A DNA stretch of 64,000 bases from the NCBI RefSeq assembly GCF_023898315.1, contig NC_064614.1:76458501-76522500 (forward strand), written 5' to 3'. Below the pieces are notes generated by a model. It saw nothing but the letters and a program-made list of their open reading frames with translations, was not told where the DNA came from and searched no databases. Made by a program: the position numbers and the translations under genes. This document shows positions 45,163 through 55,284 of the stretch, one piece after another (position 1 is the first letter of the stretch; each line of letters begins with the position of its first letter). The stretch comes from Schistocerca nitens. Taxonomy: Eukaryota > Arthropoda > Insecta > Orthoptera > Acrididae.

Positions 45163-45962
45163 GAAGTGGTAAAGGCTGCCACTCTTGCTTGCGAGATGAA
45201 AGCAGAGCTGACCATCTGCAGTATAGTCGACTGGCCCGATTGCGGACCTCTGGTACAGAGACGAGTGAATGGACTGAATCAGAGCCTCAGACGCTTCTGA
45301 GGGCGTGTAGCCTACAGATTCCTCGATTTGCGCCACAGGGTGGTTGGATTTCGGGTTCCACTGAATAGGACAGGAGTCAACTACACGCAGGAGGCGGCTA
45401 CACGGGTAGCACCTGCTGTATGGCGCGACCTGGACAGTTTTTCGATTACACGGTATCGGGAAAACACAAACGTTTTCAGTCACAAACGGTACAGGCCGAA
45501 CACACGAAAAACGTAGATATAGTAACCATTGGTAGAACAGTTGGAAATTGTCGTAGCTGTGCTTGGAAAGTACCAGAGCTCCAAGCGGTAATAGAAAGCA
45601 CTGATGCTCAAATCGTTATAGGCACTGAAAGTCGGCTAAAGCCGGAGATACGTTTGACAGAAATTTTTGCGATGAACCTAACGGTGTTCCGAAAGGAGAG
45701 GCTAAATAGCTGGCGGTGGCGTGCTTGTTGTTGTTAGAAGTAGTTTATCCTGTTACGAAATTGAAGTAGCTACTTCCTGTGAGTTAGTGTCGGCAGAGGT
45801 CAATCTTGGCAACCGAAATAAAATAATAATTGGATCCTTTTACCGACCTCCCAATTCAGATGATACAGCTGCCGAAAGGTTCAGAGTTTGATCTCAAACA
45901 CGTAACGGACTCATAAAATTGCAGTTAGCGGTGGCTTTAATTTAGCCTTGATATGTTGTGGA

Positions 45963-46001
45963 AAATGGTTCAAATGGCTCTGAGCACTATGGGAAATCAT
46001 A
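45963..46001 (-). repeat. SINE-A fragment (3' tip)
   Basis: The complement of the last 35 or so bases of SINE-A (GGTTCAAATGGCTCTGAGCA, CTATGGGA). The rest is absent. Confidence 0.8.
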
Positions 46002-46145
46002 GCTCGCACGGGAAGATACACAGTAGATGTTCGCTCTTTCCGCGCGCTATACGAGATTGAGGTAATAGAGAACTGTGAAGGTTCGATGAACCCTCTGCCA
46101 GCCACATAGATGTGACTTGCCGAGTATCCAAGTAGGTGTCGATGC
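46002..46145 (+). repeat. LINE 3' UTR remnant
   Basis: Sequence like GTAGATGTTCGCTCTTTCCG, GAACCCTCTGCCAGCCAC and GTGACTTGCCGAGTATCCAA is a 3' end I recall from locust CR1/Jockey-like LINEs, followed by a degenerate GTAGGTGTCGATGCAGATGT tail. No coding part. Confidence 0.6.
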
Positions 46146-47117
46146 AGATGTCTCATGTGACCTAAACAGTTCTCTGTGTGACTTACATGACCTACTAAAT
46201 GAACTGAGTCTGGTGATGTTATGTGGTCCAAATCCCCATTCCGATGTCTCAGTTTTGGTTTCCAGCATTTTCCTTACACTGCTTTGAGCAATCACTTTGA
46301 AAGGCTCGTTCGATAATGACATGATCGTGTTACTTTCAACACCTTTTTCCAATTGGAGATTGTGGACCTTCTTTGCTGTTTTACATACTTTTGCAGTTGG
46401 AGGCTGTTGTCCTTCCTAACGACCTCATCGTCAACGGAATGTTAATAACGACTTTTTCCTCCTCTCTTTATTAATACAGTAGACGGAGCACAAAACAGTT
46501 TGACACAGTGCACAGCAGAATTTTTTTTTTTTTGTTTACATTAAGAGAGGTAGTTTTAGTCCCTGAACTGTGATGATACTTAATAACATATTAAAAGACA
46601 TTGCCACAATTTCGTCATATTTAACCACGTCGCTCTGCATAGGTAAGCGATCAGCACGTCCAACTGCCATGCGGAGGAGACACTTAAATTACCGATGGTG
46701 ACACAGACTGCTTCTTAGTGGGAAAACTAAAACAGGGTACACTCACCCTCATAAGAACAGCTGAGAAATTACTTTAACGAGGGAGAGACATAAGTTCAAA
46801 AGCCTGGAAAGCTGGCAAGTGCCGACAGAACGAAGTACCCTTAGTCAGCACACTGCATCCAAATGACGCCGTATGGAACACGCTGAAAAGATGCCCGTCG
46901 GAATCGTGTGCACCTCAGGGTCTTATCGCTGTGATATCATTTTTTCCATTTTACAGTGATAACTGCAACATCTGTGGAAAATCTTCAACCATCACACTCC
47001 AGAGTGATGGCAGTATACAATTTGTATCGAGTACAAGTGCAGATATGTCTGTTGATGACTGAGGACCACAACAATACATCCGCATTTATTTCATTTGCAG
47101 TCTAGTAATTGTAACTA
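46146..47117. other. unrecognised stretch
   Basis: Nothing recognised apart from an 11-base T run near 46511. Confidence 0.35.
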
Positions 47118-48539
47118 CACTCCTGGAAATTGAAATAAGAACACCGTGAATTCATTGTCCCAGGAAGGGGAAACTTTATTGACACATTCCTGGGGTCAGA
47201 TACATCACATGATCACACTGACAGAACCACAGGCACATAGACACAGGCAACAGAGCATGCACAATGTCGCCACTAGTACAGTGTATATCCACCTTTCGCA
47301 GCAATGCAGGCTGCTATTCTCCCATGGAGACGATCGTAGAGATGCTGGATGTAGTCCTGTGGAACGGCTTGCCATGCCATTTCCACCTGGCGCCTCAGTT
47401 GGACCAGCGTTCGTGGTGGACGTGCAGACCGCGTGAGACGACGCTTCATCCAGTCCCAAACATGCTCAATGGAGGACAGATCCGGAGATCTTGCTGGCCA
47501 GGGTAGTTGACTTACACCTTCTAGAGCACGTTGGGTGGCACGGGATAAATGCGGACTTGCATTGTCCTGTTGGAACAGCAAGTTCCCTTGCCGGTCTAGG
47601 AATGGTAGAACGATGGGTTCGATGACGGTTTGGATGTACCGTGCACTATTCAGTGTCCCCTCGACGATCACCAGTGGTGCACGGCCAGTGTAGGAGATCG
47701 CTCCCCACACCATGATTCCGGGTGTTGGCCCTGTGTGCCTCGGTCGTATGCATTCCTGATTGTGGCGCTCACCTGCACGGCGCCAAACACGCATACGACC
47801 ATCATTGGCACCAAGGCAGAAGCGACTCTCATCGCTGAAGACGACACGTCTCCATTCGTCCCTCCATTCACGCCTGTCGCGACACCACTGGAGGCGGGCT
47901 GCACGATGTTGGGGCGTGAGCGGAAGACGGCCTAACGGTGTGCGGGACCGTAGCCCAGCTTCATGGAGACGGTTGCGAATGGTCCTCGCCGATACCCCAG
48001 GAGCAACAGTGTCCCTAATTTGCTGGGAAGTGGCGGTGCGGCCCCCTACGGCACTGCGTAGGATCCTACGGCCTTGGCGGGCATCCGTGCGTCGCTGCGG
48101 TCCGGTCCCAGGTCGACGGGCACGTGCACCTTCCGCCGACCACTGGCGACAACATCGATGTACTGTGGAGACCTCACGCCCCACGTGTTGAGCAATTCGG
48201 CGGTACGTCCACCCGGCCTCCCGCATGCCCACTATACGCCCTCGCTCAAAGTCCGTCAACTGCACATACGGTTCACGTCCACGCTGTCGCGGCATGCTAC
48301 CAGTGTTAAAGACTGCGATGGAGCTCCGTATGCCACGGCAAACTGGCTGACACTGACGGCGGCGGTGCACAAATGCTGCGCAGCTAGCGCCATTCGACGG
48401 CCAATACCGCGGTTCCTGGTGTGTCCGCTGTGCCGTGCGTGTGATCATTGCTTGTACAGCCCTCTCGCAGTGTCCGGAGCAAGTATGGTGGGTCTGACAC
48501 ACCGGTGTCAATGTGTTCTTTTTTCCATTTCCAGGAGTG
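47118..48539 (-). mobile_element. Tc1-like transposon, copy E
   Basis: 1422 bp, TA flanks at 47116-47117 and 48540-48541, intact terminal inverted repeats, minus strand. Second copy with an unbroken transposase. Confidence 0.96.
47273..48295 (-). CDS. Tc1-like transposase, intact frame, 340 residues
   Basis: Same protein as at 30672-31694, with an unbroken 340-codon frame from MPRQRGREPY to GGYTLY. Catalytic residues D155 (FSDESRF), D244 (QQDNASPH) and E277 (SSIEHVWD) are present, with 32 residues between the last two. Substitutions at normally constant places, Arg246 to Ser and Pro275 to Ser, flank the active-site residues and may reduce activity. The frame is also open 72 codons upstream to 48511. 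Its only neighbours are unrelated intergenic DNA. It and copy C are the likely sources of enzyme for copies A, B and D, if either is expressed. Confidence 0.93.
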   Translation of the reverse strand: MPRQRGREPYVQLTDFERGRIVGMREAGWTYRRIAQHVGREVSTVHRCCRQWSAEGARARRPGTGPQRRTDARQGRRILRSAVGGRTATSQQIRDTVAPGVSARTIRNRLHEAGLRSRTPLGRLPLTPQHRAARLQWCRDRREWRDEWRRVVFSDESRFCLGANDGRMRVWRRAGERHNQECIRPRHTGPTPGIMVWGAISYTGRAPLVIVEGTLNSARYIQTVIEPIVLPFLDRQGNLLFQQDNASPHLSRATQRALEGVSQLPWPARSPDLSSIEHVWDWMKRRLTRSARPPRTLVQLRRQVEMAWQAVPQDYIQHLYDRLHGRIAACIAAKGGYTLY

Positions 48540-49138
48540 TATTACTAGTATTATGTTTTTAGGTTGGTTACTAACTGCAAGTAAACATAGCACATGCAAA
48601 TCCTTAATGTTTACCGTCTCCTAGGCAACAGGTGAGATATTGTCGTATGAACACGTGGATGCAAGTACAGTCTATACTGGCAGGTGTAGTCCACTTCACG
48701 GTGCAGAAAATTTCATGAATTAAAGTATGTGATGTGTTTGTGTGAAAACTAATAGACGCAGAGAATGAACGATAATGTACTGATGTAGTACGTATTAAAG
48801 TACTAGTGATCACGGTATCTGTAACTATAACCCTAACACCGTGTTACTTTTTCTTTGGACACACCAGATATAACTCTCAGTCCAGGAAAGCATGATGCAT
48901 TCTCCTAGTCAATAAACTCGTTTTATTTTGAGTAGCTTAATTTGTTTACCTCGTGGTTCTTATCGACAGTGTAGAGGATCGTTTATAACGAAGGCACCGA
49001 AGTTCTACTCAGTGAAATGCTCCTGTTATCTCGAAAATGAGGAGCAAATTTGGTGTGAATCTATCACGTTGTGCTTATTTGCGACAGAAATGACATGAAA
49101 TCATCGTACGGTATTTATTGGCCGGGATATCCCCTTCG
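48540..49138. other. unrecognised stretch
   Basis: AT-rich with no motif. Confidence 0.3.
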
Positions 49139-49395
49139 GGAAATTTAATCTGAATGTATAGGAAAATAAACGTGTTGTATTGTTACTATTTATTTCTCAC
49201 CATTATTAACCTTCAAATTCAAATCAAATATATGATATTAATATACCTAGCATAGACTATAAACAAGTAAGTGAAACATCACAGTACTACAATTGTAAGC
49301 GAATTAAATCCATAAATATTATAAAAATGTCTGCGTGTGTGTGTGGGTGGGGGGGGGGTCCACATATCATCGTGAATCAATGGACCTGAATCAAT
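49139..49395 (+). repeat. direct repeat unit 1 (with short TG run)
   Basis: Shares long words with 50163-50466 (GAAATTTAATCTGAATGTAT, CATTATTAACCTTCAAATTC, AATCCATAAATATTATAAAA, then GTCCACAT and GAATCAATGGACCTG). Here the TG run is only about six units and is followed by a G run. Confidence 0.88.
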
Positions 49396-49600
49396 GAACC
49401 CCTTCGGGGTTCGGCCGCCGTATTGCAAGTCTTTTTAGTTCACGTCACTTCGGCGACTTGAGCGTCAATGACGATGAAAATGATGGTGGAGTATGGAGGA
49501 CACACAACACCCAGTCCCCTGCCGGGAAACCAACCTGGACCCCCTTGAGTGGCATGAAGTGACGCTACTGCTGCGCTACGTACGCGGATGTTGTCACCTG
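49388..49600 (-). repeat. SINE-B copy, diverged
   Basis: Resembles the SINE at 9464-9696 on the minus strand: the tail around CACTTCGGCGACTTGAGCGT, then ACACAACACCCAGTCCCCTG and a degenerate B box. It sits at the end of direct repeat unit 1. Confidence 0.7.
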
Positions 49601-49749
49601 ATATTCGTTTGAAAGTCTCTGCACTATGCCTGCGAACCTTGCATTTTATTACTCTTGAAACGTAAAGGATCTGCAGCAAGATTTTTTTGATACAGTTAGG
49701 TTCATTGTGTGTGGCCTTCCAGGGAAGTGTCATCACCGATGTGGCGTGT

Positions 49750-50060
49750 CTGGGAGAGATGGCGCCATTGTCCAAGTATAACGACAGCGTCGCAGGAGGG
49801 CTTGCATTGTTACTGGCGCTGCCGGAATTGCAGCTCAGCTGGGAGCGCGTGCTTCGCCGGCTCGCGCAAAGTGTCGTAAAATGCAGCCCGCTGGTTTATG
49901 GGGCTGCCTCCACAGTACCACTACGCCCTCGGCTCCGCCGCCGTTGCTGTCGTCAGCCGCAGGGGGTGAGGCGCCCGCAACTCGCCTTTTGCTGTTTGCT
50001 TCCCCCCGCCCCCCAACCCACACAGCCGACTCCGGCACATCTTCCCGAGCCAATCCGTTC
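49750..50060 (+). repeat. GC-rich dispersed repeat, copy 1
   Basis: GC-rich, in an AT-rich setting. Shares GTAAAATGCAG, TTTATGG and CTCGCCTT.TGCTGTT with 55285-55610. The overlapping frames (146, 89, 92 codons) are composition-driven. Identity of the repeat unknown. Confidence 0.5.
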
Positions 50061-50162
50061 CACTCGCGCAAGTCTTACTTGTTTTCATACAGGTTTTGTA
50101 GAGTTTCGAGCACTCATACCTGGGTGACGTCATGGATGCCGGTATTTTAATATCCTGGCTTC

Positions 50163-50358
50163 TTTGAAATTTAATCTGAATGTATAGGAAAATACACATG
50201 TGTTTTGCATTGTTACTATTTATTTCTCAACATTATTAACCTTCAAATTCAAATCAAACATATGACATTAATATTCCTAGCATAGACTACATAGAAGTAA
50301 GTGAAACATGACAGTACCATAATTGTAAGCAATTTAAATCCATAAATATTATAAAAAT

Positions 50359-50410
<52 letters not shown>

Positions 50411-50551
50411 GGTGGGTGGGTGGGTGGGTGTGTGGTCCACATCTCGTCCTGAATCAATGGACCTGTTACCACCGAACTTTGTATACAAATCCCTTACACT
50501 GAGGCAACAATCTCTGTGGGGGTACGAACCACCCACCTACCACAGCTAAGG
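50163..50551 (+). repeat. direct repeat unit 2 (with long TG array)
   Basis: Diverged copy of 49139-49395, about 1.02 kb away in the same direction. It continues past the TG array into GTCCACATCTCGTCCTGAAT and on to the SINE-A target site at 50540-50551. Confidence 0.87.
50361..50407 (+). repeat. (TG)n microsatellite
   Basis: About 23 uninterrupted TG units followed by GGTGGG repeats, inside direct repeat unit 2. Confidence 0.97.
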
Positions 50552-50750
50552 TTCAAATGGTTCAAATGGCTCTGAGCACTATGGGACTTAACATCTGTGG
50601 TCATCAGTCCCCTAGAACTTAGAACTACTTAAACCGAACTAACCTAAGGACATCACAACATCCATGCCCGAGGCAGAATTCGAACCTGCGACCGTAGCAG
50701 TCGCGCGGTTCCGGATTGAGTACCTAGAACCGCTCGGCCACCGCGGCTGG
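50552..50750 (-). repeat. SINE-A copy
   Basis: Full-length on the minus strand, with perfect 12-bp target duplications CCACAGCTAAGG at 50540-50551 and 50751-50762. The tail end has a doubled GGTTCAAAT. Confidence 0.94.
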
Positions 50751-50762
50751 CCACAGCTAAGG

Positions 50763-51098
50763 GCATATGACGTTATGAACACTAAGGTGCGTGAAATAAT
50801 GTCTCAGTATGCATGAAGTCTTAGTACATTTATTCTTTACTAATAACACACCCCTACAGTCGAGTCGAATTAAGGAAATCCCTGACACCTGGCAGCGCTT
50901 TTGACAGCTTGCAACTGCGAAGCGCAAATGTCTGTAGGCGAAAACGATGACCATCTATAGAGCTATGAAGAGGTGTTGCCGTAGAGATGTTTACAAAATC
51001 ACGTTGTAGATTAGAGAAGCAGATGCGCCCAGTGTACAGAAACTATCCGGGATCATGTTTCTTAATCTAGATATTTCACTTATTCATTTGTGCATTAG
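50763..51098. other. unrecognised stretch
   Basis: Nothing recognised. Confidence 0.3.
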
Positions 51099-51113
51099 GC
51101 ATATTTCTTTGTG

Positions 51114-51408
51114 CCAGCGGCCTTGCCGCAGTGGTGACACCGGTTCCCGTCGGATCACCGAAGTTAAGCGCTGTTGGGCTCTGCCGAGTGCTGTTGTCAA
51201 GCGGGTTGCACTCAGCCCTTGTGAAGCAAATTCAGGAGCTACTTGATTGAGAAGTAGCGGGTCCGGTCTCGAAAACTGATATACGGCCGGGGGAGCGGTG
51301 TGCTGATCACATGCAACTCCATATCCGCATCCAGTGACACCTGTGGGCTGAGGATGACACGGTGGTCAGTCGGTACCTTTGGGCCTTCATGGCCTGTGCG
51401 GCAGGAGA
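51114..51408 (+). repeat. 5S-rRNA-derived SINE
   Basis: The 5' part contains GGATCACCGAAGTTAAGCGC followed by TGTTGGGC, matching the internal part of 5S rRNA (promoter A box region), and a non-5S body follows. Perfect 15-bp target duplications GCATATTTCTTTGTG at 51099-51113 and 51409-51423 prove retroposition. A block of about 40 bp in the 5S-like head appears deleted compared with a standard 5S gene, so the internal promoter is probably incomplete. Confidence 0.92.
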
Positions 51409-51573
51409 GCATATTTCTTTGTGGGACTGTTTCATAACTTCAGAGGCGTTAACGGGAATATATCAATATGAAATTTTTTCCATACTTCACCAACACAGCA
51501 CATTTTTCTTTTTCTTTTTTTTTGTTTGTTTTCATTTCTAATAGAAAACAGGCAAAATAAATACCCAGGCAGT

Positions 51574-51661
51574 TCAAAAATGTGTGTGAAATCTTATGGG
51601 ACTTAACTGCTAAGGTCATCAGTCCCTAAGCTTACACACTACTTAACCTAAATTATCCTAA

Positions 51662-51734
<73 letters not shown>

Positions 51735-51821
51735 CTCGAGGGAGGACTCGAACCTCCGCCGAGACCAGCCGCACAGTACATGACTGCAGCGACTGAGACC
51801 GCTTGTCTAATCCCGCGAGGG
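51574..51821 (-). repeat. SINE-C (tRNA-derived) with expanded CA array
   Basis: The minus strand has a tRNA-like head (complement of CCCGCGAGGG...ACTGAGACCGCTTGTCTAA, B-box-like complement of GGACTCGAACCTCC) and a tail sharing ATGGGACTTAACTGCTAAGG with SINE-A. Perfect 12-bp target duplications TACCCAGGCAGT at 51562-51573 and 51822-51833. A (AC) array of 69 bp sits inside. Confidence 0.92.
51664..51732 (+). repeat. (AC)n microsatellite inside SINE-C
   Basis: About 34 uninterrupted AC units. It lies where the family has a short GGACACACAC stretch. Confidence 0.97.
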
Positions 51822-51833
51822 TACCCAGGCAGT

Positions 51834-52237
51834 GTTGGGTTTGTTAGCTACTAGTAAAATAATTTATAAACTAGAAACCACTACATACTTCTCAATAAAA
51901 TGTTTATAGTTGAACAATTATCCCCTTTATTTATTCATTGACGGCCGAAGATGCGTATTACGATGAAGAAAAAAATACATGAAATAATAATAAAAACATT
52001 TCATGGAATTCCGACACTGTGTTGGCAGAAGTTATCTAATCTTTCTATTTCTTTAAAGTTTTCTTAGGTGCGTTCATATTAGAGTTAATCATCAGAATTA
52101 GAGTTATTGTTATAGTTTCATGTTTTACATTATTCGCCGTGTCGAGGAAAGCATACTCAAATTTTCTCTTACTTCTTCAAATACTGTGAGCTGAACTTTC
52201 GTCTGGGGAGTAGCGTGAGAACAAAAGACTTTATTCT
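51834..52237. other. unrecognised stretch
   Basis: AT-rich, nothing recognised. Confidence 0.3.
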
Positions 52238-52241
52238 GTTA

Positions 52242-53106
52242 TGTAACCTCCCCACAAAATTTTGTTTAAATAATAATAATAATAATGATATGAATATGAC
52301 TCCAATTATTTTTAATTTTTTTTTTTTTTTTTTGTGACCTCAGAACAAAATTGGTTCCCATTTATAACCTCCCTACAGGAATTCATTCACATTTAACCTC
52401 CACACAAAATTTTTTTCCCATTTAATGTAAGCTCGAAACAGAAAAATTCCTAAACCTCGTAATAAAAAATAAATTCAGTAACCTGGTAAATTTTGGACGA
52501 CAGCAGTGCCGCGTCACGGCCCTGTGAGATCATTCTGAATAAAAAAAAAGGAAAAATTCTTACCTCAATAAAGTCGCCATATATCTGCTCTTGCAATAAT
52601 TTTTTCCGACACAGCTTTGTGCAATGCTGGCCGATAGATTTGTCATTCATGAAAGGAAGCAACTGATTTTTCTTTTGCAACAATCGGAATGATCATGGAT
52701 TGGAGAAATTAGTAATTGAAATGAATGCTTGTAAAAAAATTACTTTATATGACAAAGATTATTATTAGGACATTTTTAAAACATTTGCATGGGAGTTCAG
52801 ATAACATTACTAGATATGCGCGAGGTTGCTTTTTACCTTATACAATAATACTCAGGCTCCGGCATCGCTGCACCGCGACCGGCCCAGCCAACACGATACA
52901 CTGTTCAAGACCAGAGCAGACTGCAGACTAGCGCAGACAAGCAACAACTTACTGCTACAGCTACACAGTTCCTACTCAGTCAACACTGCTCTCTGGTCAG
53001 CGATTCTCTTATACCTTGCATATCGCAGGCAGCGCATGAGCAGTACATCGAAATTACATCTGCTTGGACCTCTTACATAAAATTACATCTGCTCGGACCT
53101 CTTACA
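52242..53106 (+). mobile_element. solo LTR of an LTR retrotransposon
   Basis: 865 bp beginning TGTAACCTCC and ending CCTCTTACA, i.e. TG...CA ends, with a 4-bp target duplication GTTA at 52238-52241 and 53107-53110. No internal region or second LTR is seen, so it is a solo LTR left by recombination. Near its 3' end a 28-bp segment (AAATTACATCTGCT.GGACC) is repeated in tandem. The superfamily is not determined. Confidence 0.7.
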
Positions 53107-53110
53107 GTTA

Positions 53111-54175
53111 ATAAATAATTTCAGCTGCTGCATGCGAGTTACGTTTCCTCAAATAACTATGTCATAGGCGTAATACTAAACAAATTTTGTTTACAGTTTT
53201 CCGATGTTGCAAACCCCTTTTTATTACTATTATAAAAAGAACAGCTGATATGGGGTAATCCTGTTTTACGGAAAAGTAGACCACTAAAGCCATTTACAAT
53301 AAAGACAAAATGATTTTGGATGTGGAATTCTTACATAGATTTCCGTTACGTTTATGAAGTTTTGTTCGATGTCTATTTTTCTCATAACTCGCTACAAATA
53401 TTTTCCTTTTAATCATGTCAGGTGAGTGTTTTTTCTTTTGCTTCCTTTAACGAGCCGTGTGTTAACCTCTTTACCATATTCGTATTTCTTCTGAAACATA
53501 ATTTTTTGTGTAAACATGTTAACCATAGCGTCTTTCTCTGGCAGCCTACTTGTCTATCACCTAGTGTTTCTTCGGTATAAGCAGGGAGTCCTGAAATATT
53601 TTAAAATGCAAATGAGTCCGGGAATGAGTCTGAAAATCAAATAGAACCATAAGCTGGAATACTTTTTGTCCCGATTTCTTTCATTCGTTTGCTATGGCTT
53701 TGTTTTCCCGGTTTATCCTGATTTCCTACGGTCGTTTCGTTGTTTTGTCTATTTGTCAGTTTGGTATTGTCGATTCTCAGATCGATAATATTGTTGGTAC
53801 TGGATATCTTCTTACGTAACCTTTCCCAGCATCCTTTCCGTGTCCATTTCATGCGGTCTATTATTGCTTAGTTTCTATTTTCAAAAAATTCCTCTATTTT
53901 ACTTGAAAGCATATCTGATTTTGTTCCTTTGATATGGCCATAGAATTCTGGAAAGTCTCCTAATGTCACTATGAATATTTGTAACAACAGCAGATGTACT
54001 GGTTGCTTCGTAACGTTAGCTGGATCGTTGGTTGGAATATGTTTTCTTCTTTCCTGTTCTAAGTTAGCTTTTGGAGAGAACAGATATTCTGGTTTAATGA
54101 CGAAAGTTTAGTCTTTCAAGTTTTTGTGGATATGTGAACATTTTTGGGTGTGAAAAAGAAGGAATATTAGAGTTA
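53111..54175. other. unrecognised stretch
   Basis: No gene or TE recognised. A weak acceptor/donor pair (ATGTCAG next to GTGAGT at 53415-53427) is present; see rejected items. Confidence 0.3.
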
Positions 54176-54645
54176 ACGTCCCGTCGACAGCTAGATCATT
54201 GGAGACCTAGCACAAGTTCTGTTCACGAAAGGAAAATGGCCGTGCCCTTGCCAACGGAAGCTTATCGGCATTTGCCGGTTGAATGTTTTGCTGATTTGGG
54301 GGGCGGTGGAGGGGGGGGGGGGGACCAAGAAGCGATGTCATCGGTCCCATCGGATCCGGGAATGACGGGGAAGGAAATCGGCCGTGCCGTTTCAAAGGAA
54401 CCATCTCGGCATTTACCCGAAACGAATTAGGGAAATCATGGAAAACCTAAATAATGATGGACGGATGCGGGTTTGAACCGTCGTCCTCCCGAATGCGAGT
54501 CTAGTGTGGGCCACCTCGCTCGATGCCGGCATTTGCCTGGAGCAATTTAGAGAAATGACGGAAAATGTAAATTTAGACGGATGGACGGGGATTTGCACTC
54601 TCGACCACGAAAATTGTGTCCTGTGTGCTAACCACTGCGCCAGTT
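54176..54645 (-). repeat. SINE-D (tRNA-derived), outer copy split by an inner copy
   Basis: Outer copy halves at 54176 to about 54275 and about 54526-54645, minus strand, same family as 61616-61873. The left half has GTCGACAGCTAGATCATTGG and GGCCGTGCCC; the right half continues at GGCATTTGCCTGGAGCAATT and ends in the tRNA-like head (GTGCTAACCACTGCGCCA). Confidence 0.75.
54280..54525 (-). repeat. SINE-D inner copy
   Basis: A second, fairly complete copy of the same SINE inside the outer one: ATGTCATCGGTCCCATCGG, GGAAATCGGCCGTGCC, AACCTAAATAATG, B-box-like complement (GGGTTTGAACCGTCGTCC), ending CCACCTCGCTCG. Its 3' tail is a G-run (complement of the usual CCACC tail). Confidence 0.75.
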
Positions 54646-54787
54646 CAGTATTTTCAGTGAGATGCTCTACTGCTTTGATTCAAATTTAATTTGATTTTTT
54701 TAAATAGATCCACTCTACTAAGTCGTTTCATCGAATTACTCAAAAAATCGGGCTCATTTGATTGTTATGCTTTCAGTTTCCATGTGT

Positions 54788-55050
54788 CGTGACTAGCGAT
54801 CTAGCGGTATAGTGTGTGCCAGGAAACCCAAAGGTCGCTGTATCAAATCCCAGTCGGACCAAGGAAATTTTCAGTCTCTCTTTAGTCTATCCTCAACGAT
54901 GTGAGAAGTCACCATGGACGACATGCTGTTCGGATTGCACGTTAAACTGTAGGTCCCCTTCTCTCGTTGGATAACGGGGTGTAGTTCAGAAACCCGCAAA
55001 TCACCGAAGTAGCGCCCAATTAAAAAACTTGCACTCGCCCGTAAAAAAGC
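54788..55050 (+). repeat. SINE-E (tRNA-derived)
   Basis: A-box-like GATCTAGCGGTATAGTG and B-box-like GTATCAAATCCCAGTC head, then a body with CTATCCTCAACGATGTGAGA, ATTGCACGTTAAACTGTAGG and GTTGGATAACGGGGTGTAG. I recognise the body as a common grasshopper SINE. Boundaries are approximate; no clear target duplication. Confidence 0.7.
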
Positions 55051-55284
55051 AACAAAATTATTATTACTGTCATTTTTTCTTTATTTCGGAATGAAAACTG
55101 CAACGGCAGTTTTTCGTGCAATATCGGTTACGAGACAGAACAGTTTCTGGGTTGTTATTTGGTGGTAGTATATCAGTTATGACGTTACTTTATTTGATAC
55201 TCGTTTGTAGTATTCCATCAAGAAAAGCAACATAGCGCCATGGGCTGGTGGTAGGGGAAGGGGCAGGGATGGAGTGAATAGTAG

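Larger units (their letters stand above)
43430..45964 (+). mobile_element. LINE-X copy 2 (ORF1 and endonuclease part), split by RTE
   Basis: Plus-strand copy of the same LINE as 29.2-36.0 kb: 5' part and ORF1 at 43430-44173, continuing at 45166-45500 after the RTE insert, then endonuclease start at 45530-45940 (VPELQAVIESTDAQIVIGTE, MNLTVFRKERLN, and a broken GSFYRPPNSDD-like region near 45835-45865). It ends near 45964 at a SINE fragment. 3'-truncated or rearranged. Confidence 0.82.

Noticed and set aside
49687..50199. Overlapping frames of 78-146 codons in GC-rich sequence
   Set aside because: All are Arg/Pro/Ala-rich and occur on both strands of a GC-rich repeat; no motif.
53415..53427. 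Second acceptor/donor fusion (GTCAG followed by GTGAGT) as a recursive splice site
   Set aside because: The pyrimidine tract is weak and interrupted by AATCATG directly before the AG.
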